64,000 nt of DNA from Psychrobacter cibarius (GCF_016107535.1 NZ_JABASQ010000007.1:33460-97459); one strand, 5' to 3'; counted from the stretch's first letter, positions 1-9,446 are shown. The notes: a model not told the origin generated them from the letters alone. Made by a program: numbers and translations.

Positions 1-471
1 GTCTAAATCAACCACCAAAATCTTTTGCGCTTGTCCACGATTTAATAATAAATTACTCGCGATACAAACATCATTAAACACGCAAAACCCTTCGCCATGA
101 TCAGCAAACGCATGATGCGTGCCACCTGCGACATTCATCGCCGCGCCATATTGCTGCGCATATAATGCACATTCATAAGTGGCATGAGCAATATAACGGC
201 CGCGCTCTACCAGCTCTGGTGTCATTTCAAAGCCAATGGCACGCGCTTCCTTTCGTGGTAATGTCTGAGTTTTCAGCTGATACCAGTAGTCCGCAGTATG
301 CGTGGTCAAAATCTCATCTTCGCTCAAACATGCAGGGGCAAAAAAGTTGTCGGTACTGATAGTGCCTTCAGCCAATAGCCGCTCGGGAATCATGGTGTAT
401 TTTTGCATAGGAAAGCGGTGTTTTTCAGGCACAGAATATCGAAAAATATCAGAGTAAGCAATTTTTAGCAT
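1..471 (-). CDS. Histone deacetylase / acetoin utilisation family protein, 3' part outside the window
   Basis: This gene runs off the left edge; 157 codons from its ATG at 471 are visible. The translation contains GGTHHAFADHGEGFCVFND followed by a segment ending VVDLD, the zinc-site region of the arginase/deacetylase fold shared by HDACs, AcuC and acetylpolyamine amidohydrolases. These enzymes remove acetyl groups from lysine or polyamines in the cytoplasm. The tandem His pair and the VDLD metal-binding Asp are visible; the rest of the catalytic core is outside the window. The substrate cannot be told from this fragment. It points the same way as the YbjN-like gene behind it. Confidence 0.85.
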   Translation of the reverse strand, partial: MLKIAYSDIFRYSVPEKHRFPMQKYTMIPERLLAEGTISTDNFFAPACLSEDEILTTHTADYWYQLKTQTLPRKEARAIGFEMTPELVERGRYIAHATYECALYAQQYGAAMNVAGGTHHAFADHGEGFCVFNDVCIASNLLLNRGQAQKILVVDLD

Positions 472-589
472 AGTGTTAGAGGATGTCTTTTTTGAAAAGT
501 ATTTTAAGGATAAATAGGTTTAAGCGCTTTGAAAGTAAGGTACAGATGAGACATTGTAAAAGCTATGGATAGCTATGGTAGTCAGTTCA

Positions 590-1405
590 TTACTGCACAA
601 ATTGCGTTGGCAAAAAAAAGGTTCTAGAATCTGATTGGTGACGTAGCTCGGTCAGCAATGTCGGTAAGTCTTCCGCAGGGTTTTGATTATCGATCAAATC
701 ACTAAATATCTCATTCGCGACCGTGGTCATCGCGATGACACTTTGCAATAAATGCTCGATAGCATCATTACCGATGCCTACCGCTTCGACATCGATAGCG
801 TGTTTGTAGCGTATTTCGCCATCATTGACATCCATTTCTAGATTGCCGATTAGCAAGTCATAATTTATTTGAGTAATCAGTAGCATCGCCGCGCTTTGAT
901 GACTCTCTGGTATTAAAAATGGCAAAATTCCATAGACTGCCAGCAGCTTATTGTTTTCTTGCACGCGAAACAAATAGCCGCAATCGAGACTTCTATTGCG
1001 CATTCTAAGCGATAAGTGATGCGATTGTTGACGGTCATTGTTTTTGTTGCCACTGCTTTTGGGTCTATAGTGAGTATAGTGCCATTGCTTATCATTAAAG
1101 TACTGTTTCAGAAAATCGATAATGGGCGTGTCGCTAGCTTCGTGTTGACTGGCACTCGAGTTAAAGGCGTCAGTTTCTGAATATTCGCTTGTGTTTTTGA
1201 CATCAGATTCAGAATCGATTTTGGTATCATCATGAGCGTCACTAGTATCCTCATCATCTGTATCACTACTATATGTATCACTACTATATATGTCATGAGA
1301 CTCTGTTTGCGTCATATCCATTTCAACTTCATTAGCCTGCGCTGCTGAACCAGTCAGTAACTGTTTGAGTTTTTGCCACAAGCTGAGTGTATTACGTTGA
1401 CTCAT
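590..1405 (-). CDS. YbjN-domain protein with acidic Ser/Asp-rich N-terminal segment
   Basis: A 271-residue soluble protein. Residues ~115-255 resemble the YbjN fold (bacterial sensory transduction regulator family), related to type III secretion chaperones; the pattern is an IIDFLKQYF start, a central hydrophobic strand region (LLAVYGILPFLIPE) and a C-terminal helix with VIAMTTVANEIFSDLI. Residues ~30-95 are a low-complexity acidic tract containing short repeats such as YSSDT. The molecular function of YbjN proteins is not settled. There is no clear ribosome binding site before the ATG, so the start is the longest plausible one. The family assignment rests on pattern recognition only. Confidence 0.7.
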   Translation of the reverse strand: MSQRNTLSLWQKLKQLLTGSAAQANEVEMDMTQTESHDIYSSDTYSSDTDDEDTSDAHDDTKIDSESDVKNTSEYSETDAFNSSASQHEASDTPIIDFLKQYFNDKQWHYTHYRPKSSGNKNNDRQQSHHLSLRMRNRSLDCGYLFRVQENNKLLAVYGILPFLIPESHQSAAMLLITQINYDLLIGNLEMDVNDGEIRYKHAIDVEAVGIGNDAIEHLLQSVIAMTTVANEIFSDLIDNQNPAEDLPTLLTELRHQSDSRTFFLPTQFVQ

Positions 1406-1470
1406 AAGTATGGTGCTGTCAAATAAATGAATGATATGGAAAATTGAGACAAATACGTTAAGACAGTAAA

Positions 1471-2565
1471 TTATTGACCATTAAGTGCTAAACTTTCTTT
1501 GATATTCGGTTGCTCATAAAACACTTGTAACATTTCACGAGTATGTGCCGTCAACCACTTGCTTTCTATGGCATCGTGCACCACAGGTAATAGTGCTGTA
1601 CTTAATTGAGTCATGGCTTGCTCATCAATATGAAGACTCGAAACTACCGTCGCAATAGTATCTGACTGATGATTGCCATACCAAGTATCGATGCTCGCTG
1701 CCACAAGGCTGTGTAAGTAAGGTGACTGGCGCAGGCGGTTATAGCTTTGCTGAATGCTGGCTTCGATATGATCGATGCTGCTGTTGTCAGGTTCATCACG
1801 CAGATAAGTCTGTAGATGACTGACAGGCTGGTCTTTGATTCGCGCCCAACCAGTGATTAATAATCGCGCGACTTCGTCATTTGATAAATGCTCTTGCGCA
1901 TTGGCTTCTGCGCGGCGTGCTAAATCTTTAATATTACGATGCAAATACGCCTGCAGTTTTTCGTCAAGGTTTCTATTGGTCGCCTTTTCAAAAGAGCTGC
2001 GCCCAAATTTCATCAGTTTACCAGCAGCGCCTGCTTTATCCAGCGTGGACTCCATAAAGTCATTAATGGCATGATATAGCGTTTGGGTTAGCAAATCGGC
2101 AAAAGTCTCGTTGCCGACCAGGGTGTGAATCAAGATATTACGCTGCTGATCGTGGCTACCGATATAGTTGGCAAGGGTTTCAACTTGAGTGTCATCCACC
2201 AGCTCAGACAACGGCACGTTATCATTGACTGGATGATAAATAATCGTATGCAAGATATCGCGAATATCTTTACGCATCATATCCGTCATCGGTTGATTGA
2301 GTAGCCAGTCATTACTCAGCTGTTGCAAATCATCGGCGCTGACATATTTATTTAATGGCTGTGCAGCAAACCATTGCCATGCCTGCATAAACAGCGGTTC
2401 AGCTTGCATGCGTAGCCATTGCTGCATAAAGGCAACTTGTGCCTCGATTAAGCCATCTATGGTTAGCGCTGGCATATCTAAATTTTGGTTATCTTTTGAA
2501 GTCGGCATAGGTTTTGAGGTCATAATAATCGACAATTTGTTATACTGTGTGGGTGGGGTAAGCAT
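1471..2565 (-). CDS. Conserved hypothetical alpha-helical protein
   Basis: A 364-residue protein that I cannot assign to a family. It is predicted to be largely helical and soluble, with no signal peptide, membrane segment or metal motif that I can see. Residues ~165-230 (AINDFMESTLDKAGAAGKL, then DEKLQAYLHRNIKDLARRAEANAQEHL) look like amphipathic helices that could form a coiled coil or bundle. It is divergent from ccmA with only ~76 bp between starts, so both promoters must sit in that gap. A later ATG at 2523 is an alternative start; neither has a good ribosome binding site. Confidence 0.65.
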   Translation of the reverse strand: MLTPPTQYNKLSIIMTSKPMPTSKDNQNLDMPALTIDGLIEAQVAFMQQWLRMQAEPLFMQAWQWFAAQPLNKYVSADDLQQLSNDWLLNQPMTDMMRKDIRDILHTIIYHPVNDNVPLSELVDDTQVETLANYIGSHDQQRNILIHTLVGNETFADLLTQTLYHAINDFMESTLDKAGAAGKLMKFGRSSFEKATNRNLDEKLQAYLHRNIKDLARRAEANAQEHLSNDEVARLLITGWARIKDQPVSHLQTYLRDEPDNSSIDHIEASIQQSYNRLRQSPYLHSLVAASIDTWYGNHQSDTIATVVSSLHIDEQAMTQLSTALLPVVHDAIESKWLTAHTREMLQVFYEQPNIKESLALNGQ

Positions 2566-2641
2566 AAAGTATTATGCCATGAACGTCATCTGTGTTTGTG
2601 ATGAATATTGACTGCCGCTTAATAAATAATGAGAGGTTTTG

Positions 2642-3271
2642 ATGACAGCTCTGAATACCGCCTTACTTGCGCTTGATGAGCTGACCGTTCAGCGCGGCGA
2701 AATCCCTCTATGTGAAGGGGTTGTTCTCAATCTGACAGCTGGTAGCATTTGCCATTTAATTGGTGCCAACGGTACTGGTAAGACGACTTTACTGATGCAG
2801 CTGGCTGGGTTATTGCCAGTGTTAAGCGGTGAGGTTTATTATCAAGGAGCAGCGAATTTACCTATTCAGCCTTTGTACGTGTCGCACCAGTTGGGTATAC
2901 ATCCAAATCTCACGGTCGCACAAAATCTGACTTTTCTGCTAAATTTATATGGGATTAGCCCAAGCGTTACTGATATTGATGACGCCTTGGCTTGGGTGGG
3001 ATTACAAGGCTTTGAGACGATTAGCTCAAGCCATTTATCTGCTGGGCAAACCCGCCGCATTACCCTTGCAAGGTTATATTTATTGACCCCTGAGGTGACA
3101 CCATTATGGCTACTCGATGAGCCTTTTACTGCCCTTGATGTCGATATGGTAGCGCGAATGGAAGACAGATTGCGCGATTTTGCCCATGAAGGCGGCGCTA
3201 TATTAATGACCAGTCATCAGGCCGTTGGTGTTGCCAATCAAGTGCTCGATTTGTCCGATTATATGGTTTGA
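2642..3271 (+). CDS. ccmA: Haem exporter ATP-binding protein CcmA
   Basis: A 209-residue ABC ATPase of the CcmABCD haem-handling complex. ATP hydrolysis by CcmA releases holo-CcmE from the CcmCDE complex on the inner membrane during cytochrome c maturation. Visible motifs are the Walker A GANGTGKTT near residue 43, the ABC signature LSAGQ near 140 and the Walker B LWLLDEPFTALD near 160, in the usual order and spacing. A GAGAGG ribosome site 5 bases upstream supports the ATG at 2642 rather than the TTG one codon earlier. ccmB follows after ~60 bp. The length is typical for CcmA. Confidence 0.95.
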   Translation: MTALNTALLALDELTVQRGEIPLCEGVVLNLTAGSICHLIGANGTGKTTLLMQLAGLLPVLSGEVYYQGAANLPIQPLYVSHQLGIHPNLTVAQNLTFLLNLYGISPSVTDIDDALAWVGLQGFETISSSHLSAGQTRRITLARLYLLTPEVTPLWLLDEPFTALDVDMVARMEDRLRDFAHEGGAILMTSHQAVGVANQVLDLSDYMV

Positions 3272-3329
3272 ATACTAGTTTGCATACTCTCAGTATAAGT
3301 GTCCCAAGCATCCGTAGAAGAGCAAATAA

Positions 3330-4067
3330 ATGATAGAAACAGACGGTCCAGTACAAACAGTGAATAAAAGCTCAAATGCTGACTTAGCTGCGGTGCGCGG
3401 TATCAGATTTATACAGTTGTGGCGGCGCGAGTGGCAAGTCAAACAGCAAGGCGCCGTGCAGTGGCTGTATCCGCTAGTGCTATTTTTGGTCATTATCACC
3501 TTATTTCCGCTAGCAGTGGGTAGCGAGCCTGCGCTATTGCAACGCCTTGGCGTGTCGGCGGTGTGGATTGCTGCTTTATTGTCACTGGTCATGGGTGTCG
3601 ATGGTTTGTTTAAGCCCGCCCTTGATAATGGCACACTGGCGCAATTGGTCGTTGCCAAAGCGTCATTGCCCTTATGGGTGTTGATTCGTTTGGTTATCCA
3701 TTGGATTTTTAGTAGTGGTATTGTGGCAGCGCTTAGTTTACTTGCCGTGCCTTTGTTTCAGCTTAGTTGGTTTGAGGCGTGGATATTGATGGCTTCTATT
3801 GTGACGGGTAGTCCGATGTTGTTGATGCTGTCAGCGGTCGCGAGTAGTTTGACGCTGTCATTAAAGAATGGTGCGGTGCTAGTGCCTTTGATTGCATTAC
3901 CGATGCAGTTGCCTGTATTGATTTTTGCCACAGGAGCGGTTGATTTATTTGCCACTGGTCTCAATGGTTTACCGATACTGGCTTTATTATTAGCAGGTAG
4001 TATTATCTCGGTTTTGGTGATGCCATGGGTGATTGCCATGACGTTAAAAATGGCGTGGTTGAATTAA
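3330..4067 (+). CDS. ccmB: Haem exporter permease CcmB
   Basis: A 245-residue, very hydrophobic protein with about six predicted membrane helices, the normal size and topology of CcmB, the permease partner of CcmA. The N-terminal ~30 residues are polar, followed by RREWQVKQQGAVQWLYPLVLF, which resembles the conserved cytoplasmic start of CcmB. It lies directly behind ccmA. About 150 bp separate it from ccmC, and that gap holds a possible promoter, so ccmAB and ccmC may not always be co-transcribed. Confidence 0.93.
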   Translation: MIETDGPVQTVNKSSNADLAAVRGIRFIQLWRREWQVKQQGAVQWLYPLVLFLVIITLFPLAVGSEPALLQRLGVSAVWIAALLSLVMGVDGLFKPALDNGTLAQLVVAKASLPLWVLIRLVIHWIFSSGIVAALSLLAVPLFQLSWFEAWILMASIVTGSPMLLMLSAVASSLTLSLKNGAVLVPLIALPMQLPVLIFATGAVDLFATGLNGLPILALLLAGSIISVLVMPWVIAMTLKMAWLN

Positions 4068-4148
4068 AAACGACATAAGTTGTGTACAACTCTCTGTATT
4101 GAGAGTTTGTAATAAAAACCCCTATAAAAAACCTTTGTATTAACAGCA

Positions 4149-4176
4149 TGTTGAAAACTGGCAATTTTGCTATAAT
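4149..4176 (+). promoter_or_regulatory. Candidate promoter ahead of ccmC
   Basis: TGTTGA and TATAAT separated by 16 bases lie in the ccmB-ccmC gap, about 130 bp before the chosen ccmC start. The -10 hexamer is perfect and the -35 is weak. This is a consensus match only. Confidence 0.4.
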
Positions 4177-4308
4177 AGTCAGTTAACTAAGCAAACAATC
4201 ACTTGTAGATTTTATCCAGTGTTTAACGCCGGCAGGTTAACAGGTAGTCGCGCCCATGATGCGCTATATCGGTTACAACCAATACGCTGTGCCAATAGGT
4301 TTATTCCC

Positions 4309-5097
4309 ATGCCCAACTTGAATAACGTCTCATCTCCTAGCTTGTGGCAGCGCATCTGGCAAGGCTTTTTGACCACTGTGGGTACCAAGCAGTTTTTTCG
4401 CATTTTTTCGCCTTGGGTCAAGTGGTTAGCCATATTAGCCAGTATTTGCTTGTTGATCGGTAGTGTCTGGGGTCTCGCTTTTGCGCCGCCTGATTATCTG
4501 CAGGGTAATAGCTATCGCATTATCTTTATCCACGTACCCGCTGCCAGTATCGCCATTTCCATCTATTTTGCCTTAGCAGTGCTAGGGGTCATTTTTTTAG
4601 TTTGGAAAATTAAGACCGCCAGTCTGGTGGCACAGGCGCTTGCTCCGCTAGGATTCTTGCTCTGTGTGATTAGCTTAATCACGGGCTCTATTTGGGCGAA
4701 ACCCACTTGGGGTACTTACTGGGTTTGGGATGCACGTTTGACATCTATGCTCATCTTGGCATTTTTATATGCGGGCGTGATGGCATTATTTGCAGCCTTT
4801 GAACATACTGCCAATCGCGGCAAAGCGGCTGCTATTTTATCGATTGTTGGCGCAGTAAATCTGCCCATTATCAAGTATTCGGTACAGTGGTGGAACACCT
4901 TACATCAAGGCTCAACCTTTACTTTGACCGCCGCGCCCAAGATGTCAGCAGATATGTGGATGCCCTTATTACTGATGATTATTGGTAGTTATTTATTAGT
5001 GGCAACATTAGCGATTTATCGTACCAATACCCTTATCTTGTATCGTGATCAAGGCAAAGCGTGGGTCAAGGAATACATTCGCAGGCAAGCTAAATGA
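4309..5097 (+). CDS. ccmC: Haem transporter / haem-CcmE ligation protein CcmC
   Basis: A 262-residue CcmC. It holds haem at the outer face of the inner membrane and passes it to CcmE. The tryptophan-rich WWD segment is visible as WGTYWVWDARLTSMLIL near residue 135, followed by NLPIIKYSVQWWNTLHQG near residue 190. Six membrane helices are likely. An in-frame GTG at 4219 would add 30 residues, but it has no ribosome site. The ATG at 4309 has TAGGT nine bases upstream and gives a length closer to known CcmC proteins (about 245-250 residues). Confidence 0.94.
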   Translation: MPNLNNVSSPSLWQRIWQGFLTTVGTKQFFRIFSPWVKWLAILASICLLIGSVWGLAFAPPDYLQGNSYRIIFIHVPAASIAISIYFALAVLGVIFLVWKIKTASLVAQALAPLGFLLCVISLITGSIWAKPTWGTYWVWDARLTSMLILAFLYAGVMALFAAFEHTANRGKAAAILSIVGAVNLPIIKYSVQWWNTLHQGSTFTLTAAPKMSADMWMPLLLMIIGSYLLVATLAIYRTNTLILYRDQGKAWVKEYIRRQAK

Positions 5098-5141
5098 CGG
5101 TCATGACTGTCGCCAAAAAAAATCACGGCTAGGAAAATATT

Positions 5142-5363
5142 ATGCAGCCTTACTTTTATAGCGTATCTGAATTTCTTGCCATGGGTAAGCATGGTGTTTT
5201 TGTTTGGTCATGCTGGGCAATTACCGTTGGCATGATGCTGGCTTTTGTTATTTATAGTCGTAGACAACGACAGGCTTTAATCAAGCAGTTGACCATTCAG
5301 CAAGCGCGGCAAGCACAGCGTACTGCTAAAACAACCATGCCTGTCACCAAGCAGCCTAATTAG
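5142..5363 (+). CDS. ccmD: Haem exporter small subunit CcmD
   Basis: A 73-residue protein with one membrane helix (about residues 20-40) followed by a basic, Gln-rich cytoplasmic tail. The MQPYFYSVSEFLAMGKHGVFVWSCW start fits CcmD, which stabilises the CcmABC-CcmE complex. It has AGGAAA before the ATG and lies 44 bp after ccmC. The family is short and weakly conserved, so the call leans on position. Confidence 0.88.
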   Translation: MQPYFYSVSEFLAMGKHGVFVWSCWAITVGMMLAFVIYSRRQRQALIKQLTIQQARQAQRTAKTTMPVTKQPN

Positions 5364-5633
5364 CTAGTAGGTTCGTCCTATCTAGCGTTAGCCGTTAATT
5401 TTTAGCCACTCAATCTGCAATTAGCACCTAATAAAGAGGTGACTGCCACAGAGGTTATAGAGCTTATTGATTTGTCCGAAAAATGCTACCATATAACCAT
5501 TAGAAGAGTACGATTAGAAAGACATTTTTAGAACGTTTTTCTAATGGTAGTTTCTTCAAATTTTTCTGTTTTATATATTTGTATGGCATTGACTATAATT
5601 TATAAAACAGTGACTCATCAATGAGGTAGTGGT

Positions 5634-6134
5634 ATGAACGCAGTTCGTCGCAAAAAACTGATGTGGGTTATGTTTACGCTTGCAGGGGCGGCGATAGCCG
5701 TGGTATTGGTTCTTTATGCCATTGGGCAACAGACCGATTACTACTTTGATGCTACCGCGATTGCACAAGGTGAAGCACCACAAGATAAGCGTATTCGAGC
5801 AGGCGGTATGGTCGTTGCGGGTAGTGTCCAGCGCGCAGAAGACAATCCACTAAACGTTGAGTTTGCCATTACTGACTTTCAATCGACAGTACCAGTGACT
5901 TATCAAGGTATTTTGCCAGATTTATTTGCTGAAAACTCAGGTGTCGTAGCGACAGGTAAGATGCAGGGTGATACTTTTGTCGCTGGAGAAGTCTTGGCGA
6001 AGCATGATGAAAACTACATGCCGCCAGAAGTGGCCAAATCGATGAAAGAAAACAACCGTAGCGGTGTAGTGCCTCCTTCTGAGCAATATAATCCTGCTGA
6101 AAAGGTGCACGAGACTGATACCTTACAGCAGTAA
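5634..6134 (+). CDS. ccmE: Periplasmic haem chaperone CcmE
   Basis: A 166-residue protein with an N-terminal membrane anchor (MNAVRRKKL, then a hydrophobic helix to ~30) and a periplasmic OB-fold. The motif [14 protein letters not shown] near residue 125 contains the His that binds haem covalently and the Tyr four residues later, the classical HxxxY signature. CcmE carries haem from CcmC to the CcmFH ligase. A 270-bp gap separates it from ccmD. No ccmF, ccmG or ccmH follows; a terminator and a mobile repeat do. Confidence 0.95.
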   Translation: MNAVRRKKLMWVMFTLAGAAIAVVLVLYAIGQQTDYYFDATAIAQGEAPQDKRIRAGGMVVAGSVQRAEDNPLNVEFAITDFQSTVPVTYQGILPDLFAENSGVVATGKMQGDTFVAGEVLAKHDENYMPPEVAKSMKENNRSGVVPPSEQYNPAEKVHETDTLQQ

Positions 6135-6156
6135 TTATATAGTCCATATCATAGTA

Positions 6157-6193
6157 AAAGAGCCGCTAATAATATATTAGCGGCTCTTTTTTT
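6157..6193 (+). terminator. Rho-independent terminator after ccmE
   Basis: A ~13-bp stem built on AGAGCCGCTAATA and its complement is followed by eight T. It closes the ccm group 25 bp after the ccmE stop. Confidence 0.92.
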
Positions 6194-6209
6194 ACATGAA
6201 TTTTAGTAC

Positions 6210-6383
6210 TAGGACGTGCCCTTAGTTCAACCGATTAACCTCTAAATGGGCTAAAAATGGCTAAATTTTGCCAAACATCGTCAAATAGCTTATCAATATC
6301 TCGATATTATTTGCGCTACTTTCCTTGTTTGACGGCAATTTATATCATTTTTATCACCATTTTTAAAATGAGGACACGACCTA
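6210..6383 (+). repeat. Family-1 miniature mobile repeat, copy 1 (174 bp)
   Basis: A non-coding 174-bp unit that begins TAGGACGTGCCCTTA and ends with the imperfect complement (TGAGGACACGACCTA), giving ~15-bp terminal inverted repeats that share about 12 positions. A TA dinucleotide bounds each end. The same 174-bp unit recurs inverted at 10590-10763 and, more diverged, at 35717-35890. Size, inverted ends and TA boundaries suggest a MITE moved by a Tc1/mariner (IS630)-type transposase; no such transposase is in the window. Confidence 0.85.
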
Positions 6384-6411
6384 ATGAGTTTTGATAATTT
6401 CTTATAAGAAC

Positions 6412-7260
6412 TTAGTCGTCCCATTCAGGCGAGTAATCTGGATGCTTAATTTTGCGCCCATCAGTACGAGCTAAGCTGCTGATTTTCTCAATATCATCCG
6501 CACTTAATTGCACATTGATAGCATCTAGATTGCCTTGTAAATGGTCAGGGTTAGCAGTCTTTGGGATAGCAATACGATGCTTGTCTGCCAGAATCCAAGC
6601 CAATGATATCTGTGCTGGCGTGACATTATGTCTGTCAGCGATTTCTTTAATAATCTCATTATCGAATACATCACCGCGTGCAAGTGGTGAATAAGCTTCG
6701 AGTAGAATGTGGTGATTGTTCAAAAAAGTCTGCAAGGTTTTTTGCTTGATGAAAGGATGAAACTCAACCTGATTGACCACAATCGGTACATCAGCATATT
6801 TCTCAGCTTCAATGATATTGGCAATATTAAAGTTAGAGACGCCGATATGGCGTGTCAAACCTTGTTTCTGTAGTTCGCACAAAGCAGGAATGGTTTCGGA
6901 TAAAGGAACACGGTCATCCGGCCAGTGCAATAGTAGTAAATCAACATAATCAGTATCTAAATCTGCTAAAGAGCGTTTGGCGGCTGCAATCAATTTCTCA
7001 GGCTCAAACTTCATATCATCAGGAAAAATCTTTGTGGTCAAAAAGAACTTATCCCGAGATACCCCTGATTGTTTGATACCTTGACCCACTTCTTTTTCAT
7101 TGCCATAAGCTTGAGCGGTATCGATGTGCTCGTAACCCATTTTCAACGCTTGACTGACGACATCAACACAATCTTGACCAGTCGATTGCCATGTGCCAAG
7201 CCCTAGTACAGGAATATTTGCTTGTCCAGCGGTACGAATATTATAAGTTTTAGCACGCAT
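6412..7260 (-). CDS. Aldo/keto reductase (diketogluconate reductase-like)
   Basis: A 282-residue NADPH-dependent aldo/keto reductase with a (beta/alpha)8 barrel. The catalytic tetrad can be read: Asp and Tyr in HIDTAQAYGNE (~residues 46-56), Lys in LTTKIF (~residue 75) and His in LLLLHWPDD (~residue 111). The C-terminal cofactor region contains AIPKTANPDHL. It resembles DkgA/DkgB enzymes that reduce 2,5-diketo-gluconate or small aldehydes such as methylglyoxal. An AAGGA site seven bases before the ATG supports the start. The natural substrate cannot be told from sequence. Confidence 0.92.
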   Translation of the reverse strand: MRAKTYNIRTAGQANIPVLGLGTWQSTGQDCVDVVSQALKMGYEHIDTAQAYGNEKEVGQGIKQSGVSRDKFFLTTKIFPDDMKFEPEKLIAAAKRSLADLDTDYVDLLLLHWPDDRVPLSETIPALCELQKQGLTRHIGVSNFNIANIIEAEKYADVPIVVNQVEFHPFIKQKTLQTFLNNHHILLEAYSPLARGDVFDNEIIKEIADRHNVTPAQISLAWILADKHRIAIPKTANPDHLQGNLDAINVQLSADDIEKISSLARTDGRKIKHPDYSPEWDD

Positions 7261-7481
7261 CTTATTATCCTTGTTATTTATGTATTTATTGATAGAGCAT
7301 CAAATCATCAATATTCTGATCACCCTCTCTATTTGACCTACCCACTATAGAAAAAATTGGCAGCAAGTAAAAGGGCACGTGACGCTTTCCTACAAAGGAC
7401 AAACAGGCTGTAACGTCATTTTTAGTAACTGATAGACAGCAGCGCGCGGTTAAAAAATAAAAATCGTAAAATCGAGCCCAT

Positions 7482-7516
7482 AAAAAACGCCCATCACTAT
7501 CTAGCAATGGGCGTTT
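7482..7516 (-). terminator. Rho-independent terminator of the metNIQ unit
   Basis: The inverted repeat AACGCCCAT...ATGGGCGTT has its T-run on the minus strand, ~45 bp past the metQ stop. Confidence 0.88.
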
Positions 7517-7561
7517 ACAATCGGGACGAAGACGATATTTAAGTGTTTTTGGCTTAAGAGC

Positions 7562-8521
7562 TTATTGAGCAGCCGCTTCTACAGGTGCAGGTTTTGTTGC
7601 GGTATCCGTGTGCGCACTGTGATCAGAGCCCCAGATTTTTGGGTACTTATAGCCTGGGAAAGTTTCATGAGCATACTTTTTAAAGGCTTCTGAGTTATAT
7701 GCATTGGTCACATCTTCGACCCATTTTTTGCCAGCATCTGCTGATTTGATGGCTGACCAGTTGACATAAGCAAAGCTAGGCTCTTGAAATAGCGCTTCAG
7801 TCAGCTTGATACCAGCATCCGTGGCATAGTTGCCATTGATGACGGCAAAGTCGACTTCATCACGAGCACGTGGCAATTGAGCGGCTTCTAACTCAATGAT
7901 TTCAATGTCGTATTTGCTGTTATCAGCGATGTCAGTTTTTGATGCCGTTAGCGGATCAATATTGTCTTTTAGCGTGATCCAGCCAAGATCATCCATCATT
8001 ACCAGCGCACGAGCAAAGTTACTTGGATCATTTGGGGCAGAGACTCTCATGCCTTTATAAACATCATCAAGCGTGGTCTTTTTACCTGAGTAAATGCCAA
8101 GTGGAGCAGTAGGTACTTGGAAAACTTCTACCAGATCAAGATTGTTTTCTTTTTTGAAGGTATCAAGATAAGGCTTATGCTGGAAGATGTTGATATCCAA
8201 ATCACCTTCAGCCAAGGCAAGGTTTGGGCGTACATAGTCAGTAAAAGCAATCAGCTCAACTTCGTAACCTTGCGCTTCCAGTGAGCTTTTCACTTGGTTA
8301 CGCACCATATCAGCGAAGTCACCTTCGGTGGTACCGATGACGATTTTGGTATGCTCAGGATCGATATCGCTAGCGGCAGTCTCTGCTGTTGAGCCTTCCG
8401 TAACAGGCTCTTTAGTTGCTTCTGGTGCTGATGAGTTGTTGCAACCAACCAAGACTAGGCTTGATACGCCAACGGCAGCAAATGCAGTCGCTAACTGACG
8501 GCTGATATCTGTTAATTTCAT
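7562..8521 (-). CDS. metQ: Methionine-binding lipoprotein MetQ
   Basis: A 319-residue substrate-binding lipoprotein of the MetNIQ importer. The signal peptide ends in a lipobox (LVLVGC, Cys ~27), followed by a Ser/Thr/Glu-rich linker and an NlpA-family domain starting IVIGTTEGDFADMVRNQV. Typical family segments include AEGDLDINIFQHKPYLD and AQLPRARDEVDFAVINGNYA. It captures D/L-methionine in the periplasm and delivers it to MetI. AAGGA six bases upstream fixes the start. A ~220-bp gap separates it from metI, which could hold a separate control element. Confidence 0.95.
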   Translation of the reverse strand: MKLTDISRQLATAFAAVGVSSLVLVGCNNSSAPEATKEPVTEGSTAETAASDIDPEHTKIVIGTTEGDFADMVRNQVKSSLEAQGYEVELIAFTDYVRPNLALAEGDLDINIFQHKPYLDTFKKENNLDLVEVFQVPTAPLGIYSGKKTTLDDVYKGMRVSAPNDPSNFARALVMMDDLGWITLKDNIDPLTASKTDIADNSKYDIEIIELEAAQLPRARDEVDFAVINGNYATDAGIKLTEALFQEPSFAYVNWSAIKSADAGKKWVEDVTNAYNSEAFKKYAHETFPGYKYPKIWGSDHSAHTDTATKPAPVEAAAQ

Positions 8522-8740
8522 GGAACTTCCTTAATAAGAGGGATGGGATGGAGGGCAAACGCTGGCCATTAAAAAAGCAACATTAGGGATAGTAATGCTG
8601 CTAAGTTAACGACTGTTAAGTTAGTATCAAAATTAAAGGGTCTCAGTAACAAAGTCAAGCATTTTGCTTAGGATGAATCGGCATTAAACCCTGAGTATTA
8701 TTCATATTAGCGTTAACTGACTTTGTCTAAGTCTTTTTGT

Positions 8741-9427
8741 CTATCGTTTATCCAAACGGTTGGCCAACCAATTACCCGATGCTTGAATGGAGACGACCAT
8801 TATTGATAGGACAATAACGATAAAAATCATCACCTCCGTTTGATAACGATAGTAGCCATAACGAATGGCCAAATCCCCCAGACCACCGCCGCCAATCATA
8901 CCTGCCGCTGCTGAATAAGAGAGCAGGCTGATACAGAGAATCGTCACGGACAATACCAGTCCTGAGCGTGCTTCATTGAGTAAGACTTTAATAATGGTCA
9001 AAGGACGTGCGCCCATAGACTCGGTCGCCTCAATGATACCGCGTGGCACTTCACGTAAGTTTTGCTCGACCAAACGGGCAAAATAAAACGAACCTGCAAT
9101 GGCGAGTACCAATGAGGCCGCAATCGGTCCAATACCCGTGCCAACGATAGCCTTCGTAAATGGGCTCATGGCAATCATCAAAATGACAAATGGGAAAGCG
9201 CGCATAAAGTTGGTGATACCACCAAGCAGACCATACAATGTTTTGTTTTGCAAAAACTGTCGATCACTGGATAAAAACAAAAATACGCCAAACAACCCAC
9301 CGATGACAATGGCCACCGTCGTTGAGATGCCAAGCATAATAAATGTATCAATAAACGCGTTCACAATCTCTTTGCGCAGGGCAAACAGCTTGTCTATCGA
9401 GGCGGACAATTCACTACCAGTTAACAT
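8741..9427 (-). CDS. metI: Methionine ABC transporter permease MetI
   Basis: A 228-residue permease with five likely membrane helices and the binding-protein-dependent transport (EAA) loop visible as EATESMGARPLTIIKVLLNEA at ~residues 138-158, which contacts the ATPase MetN. Size and loop fit MetI. AGGAG eight bases before the ATG supports the start. It lies 19 bp behind metN, so the two are almost certainly co-transcribed. Confidence 0.95.
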   Translation of the reverse strand: MLTGSELSASIDKLFALRKEIVNAFIDTFIMLGISTTVAIVIGGLFGVFLFLSSDRQFLQNKTLYGLLGGITNFMRAFPFVILMIAMSPFTKAIVGTGIGPIAASLVLAIAGSFYFARLVEQNLREVPRGIIEATESMGARPLTIIKVLLNEARSGLVLSVTILCISLLSYSAAAGMIGGGGLGDLAIRYGYYRYQTEVMIFIVIVLSIMVVSIQASGNWLANRLDKR

Positions 9428-9446
9428 ATTTATTTCTCCTGCCTCA

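Noticed and set aside
7286..7507. 73-codon minus-strand frame between the aldo/keto reductase and metQ
   Set aside because: It covers the metNIQ terminator, and its translation is rich in Cys, Phe and Tyr without any family pattern.
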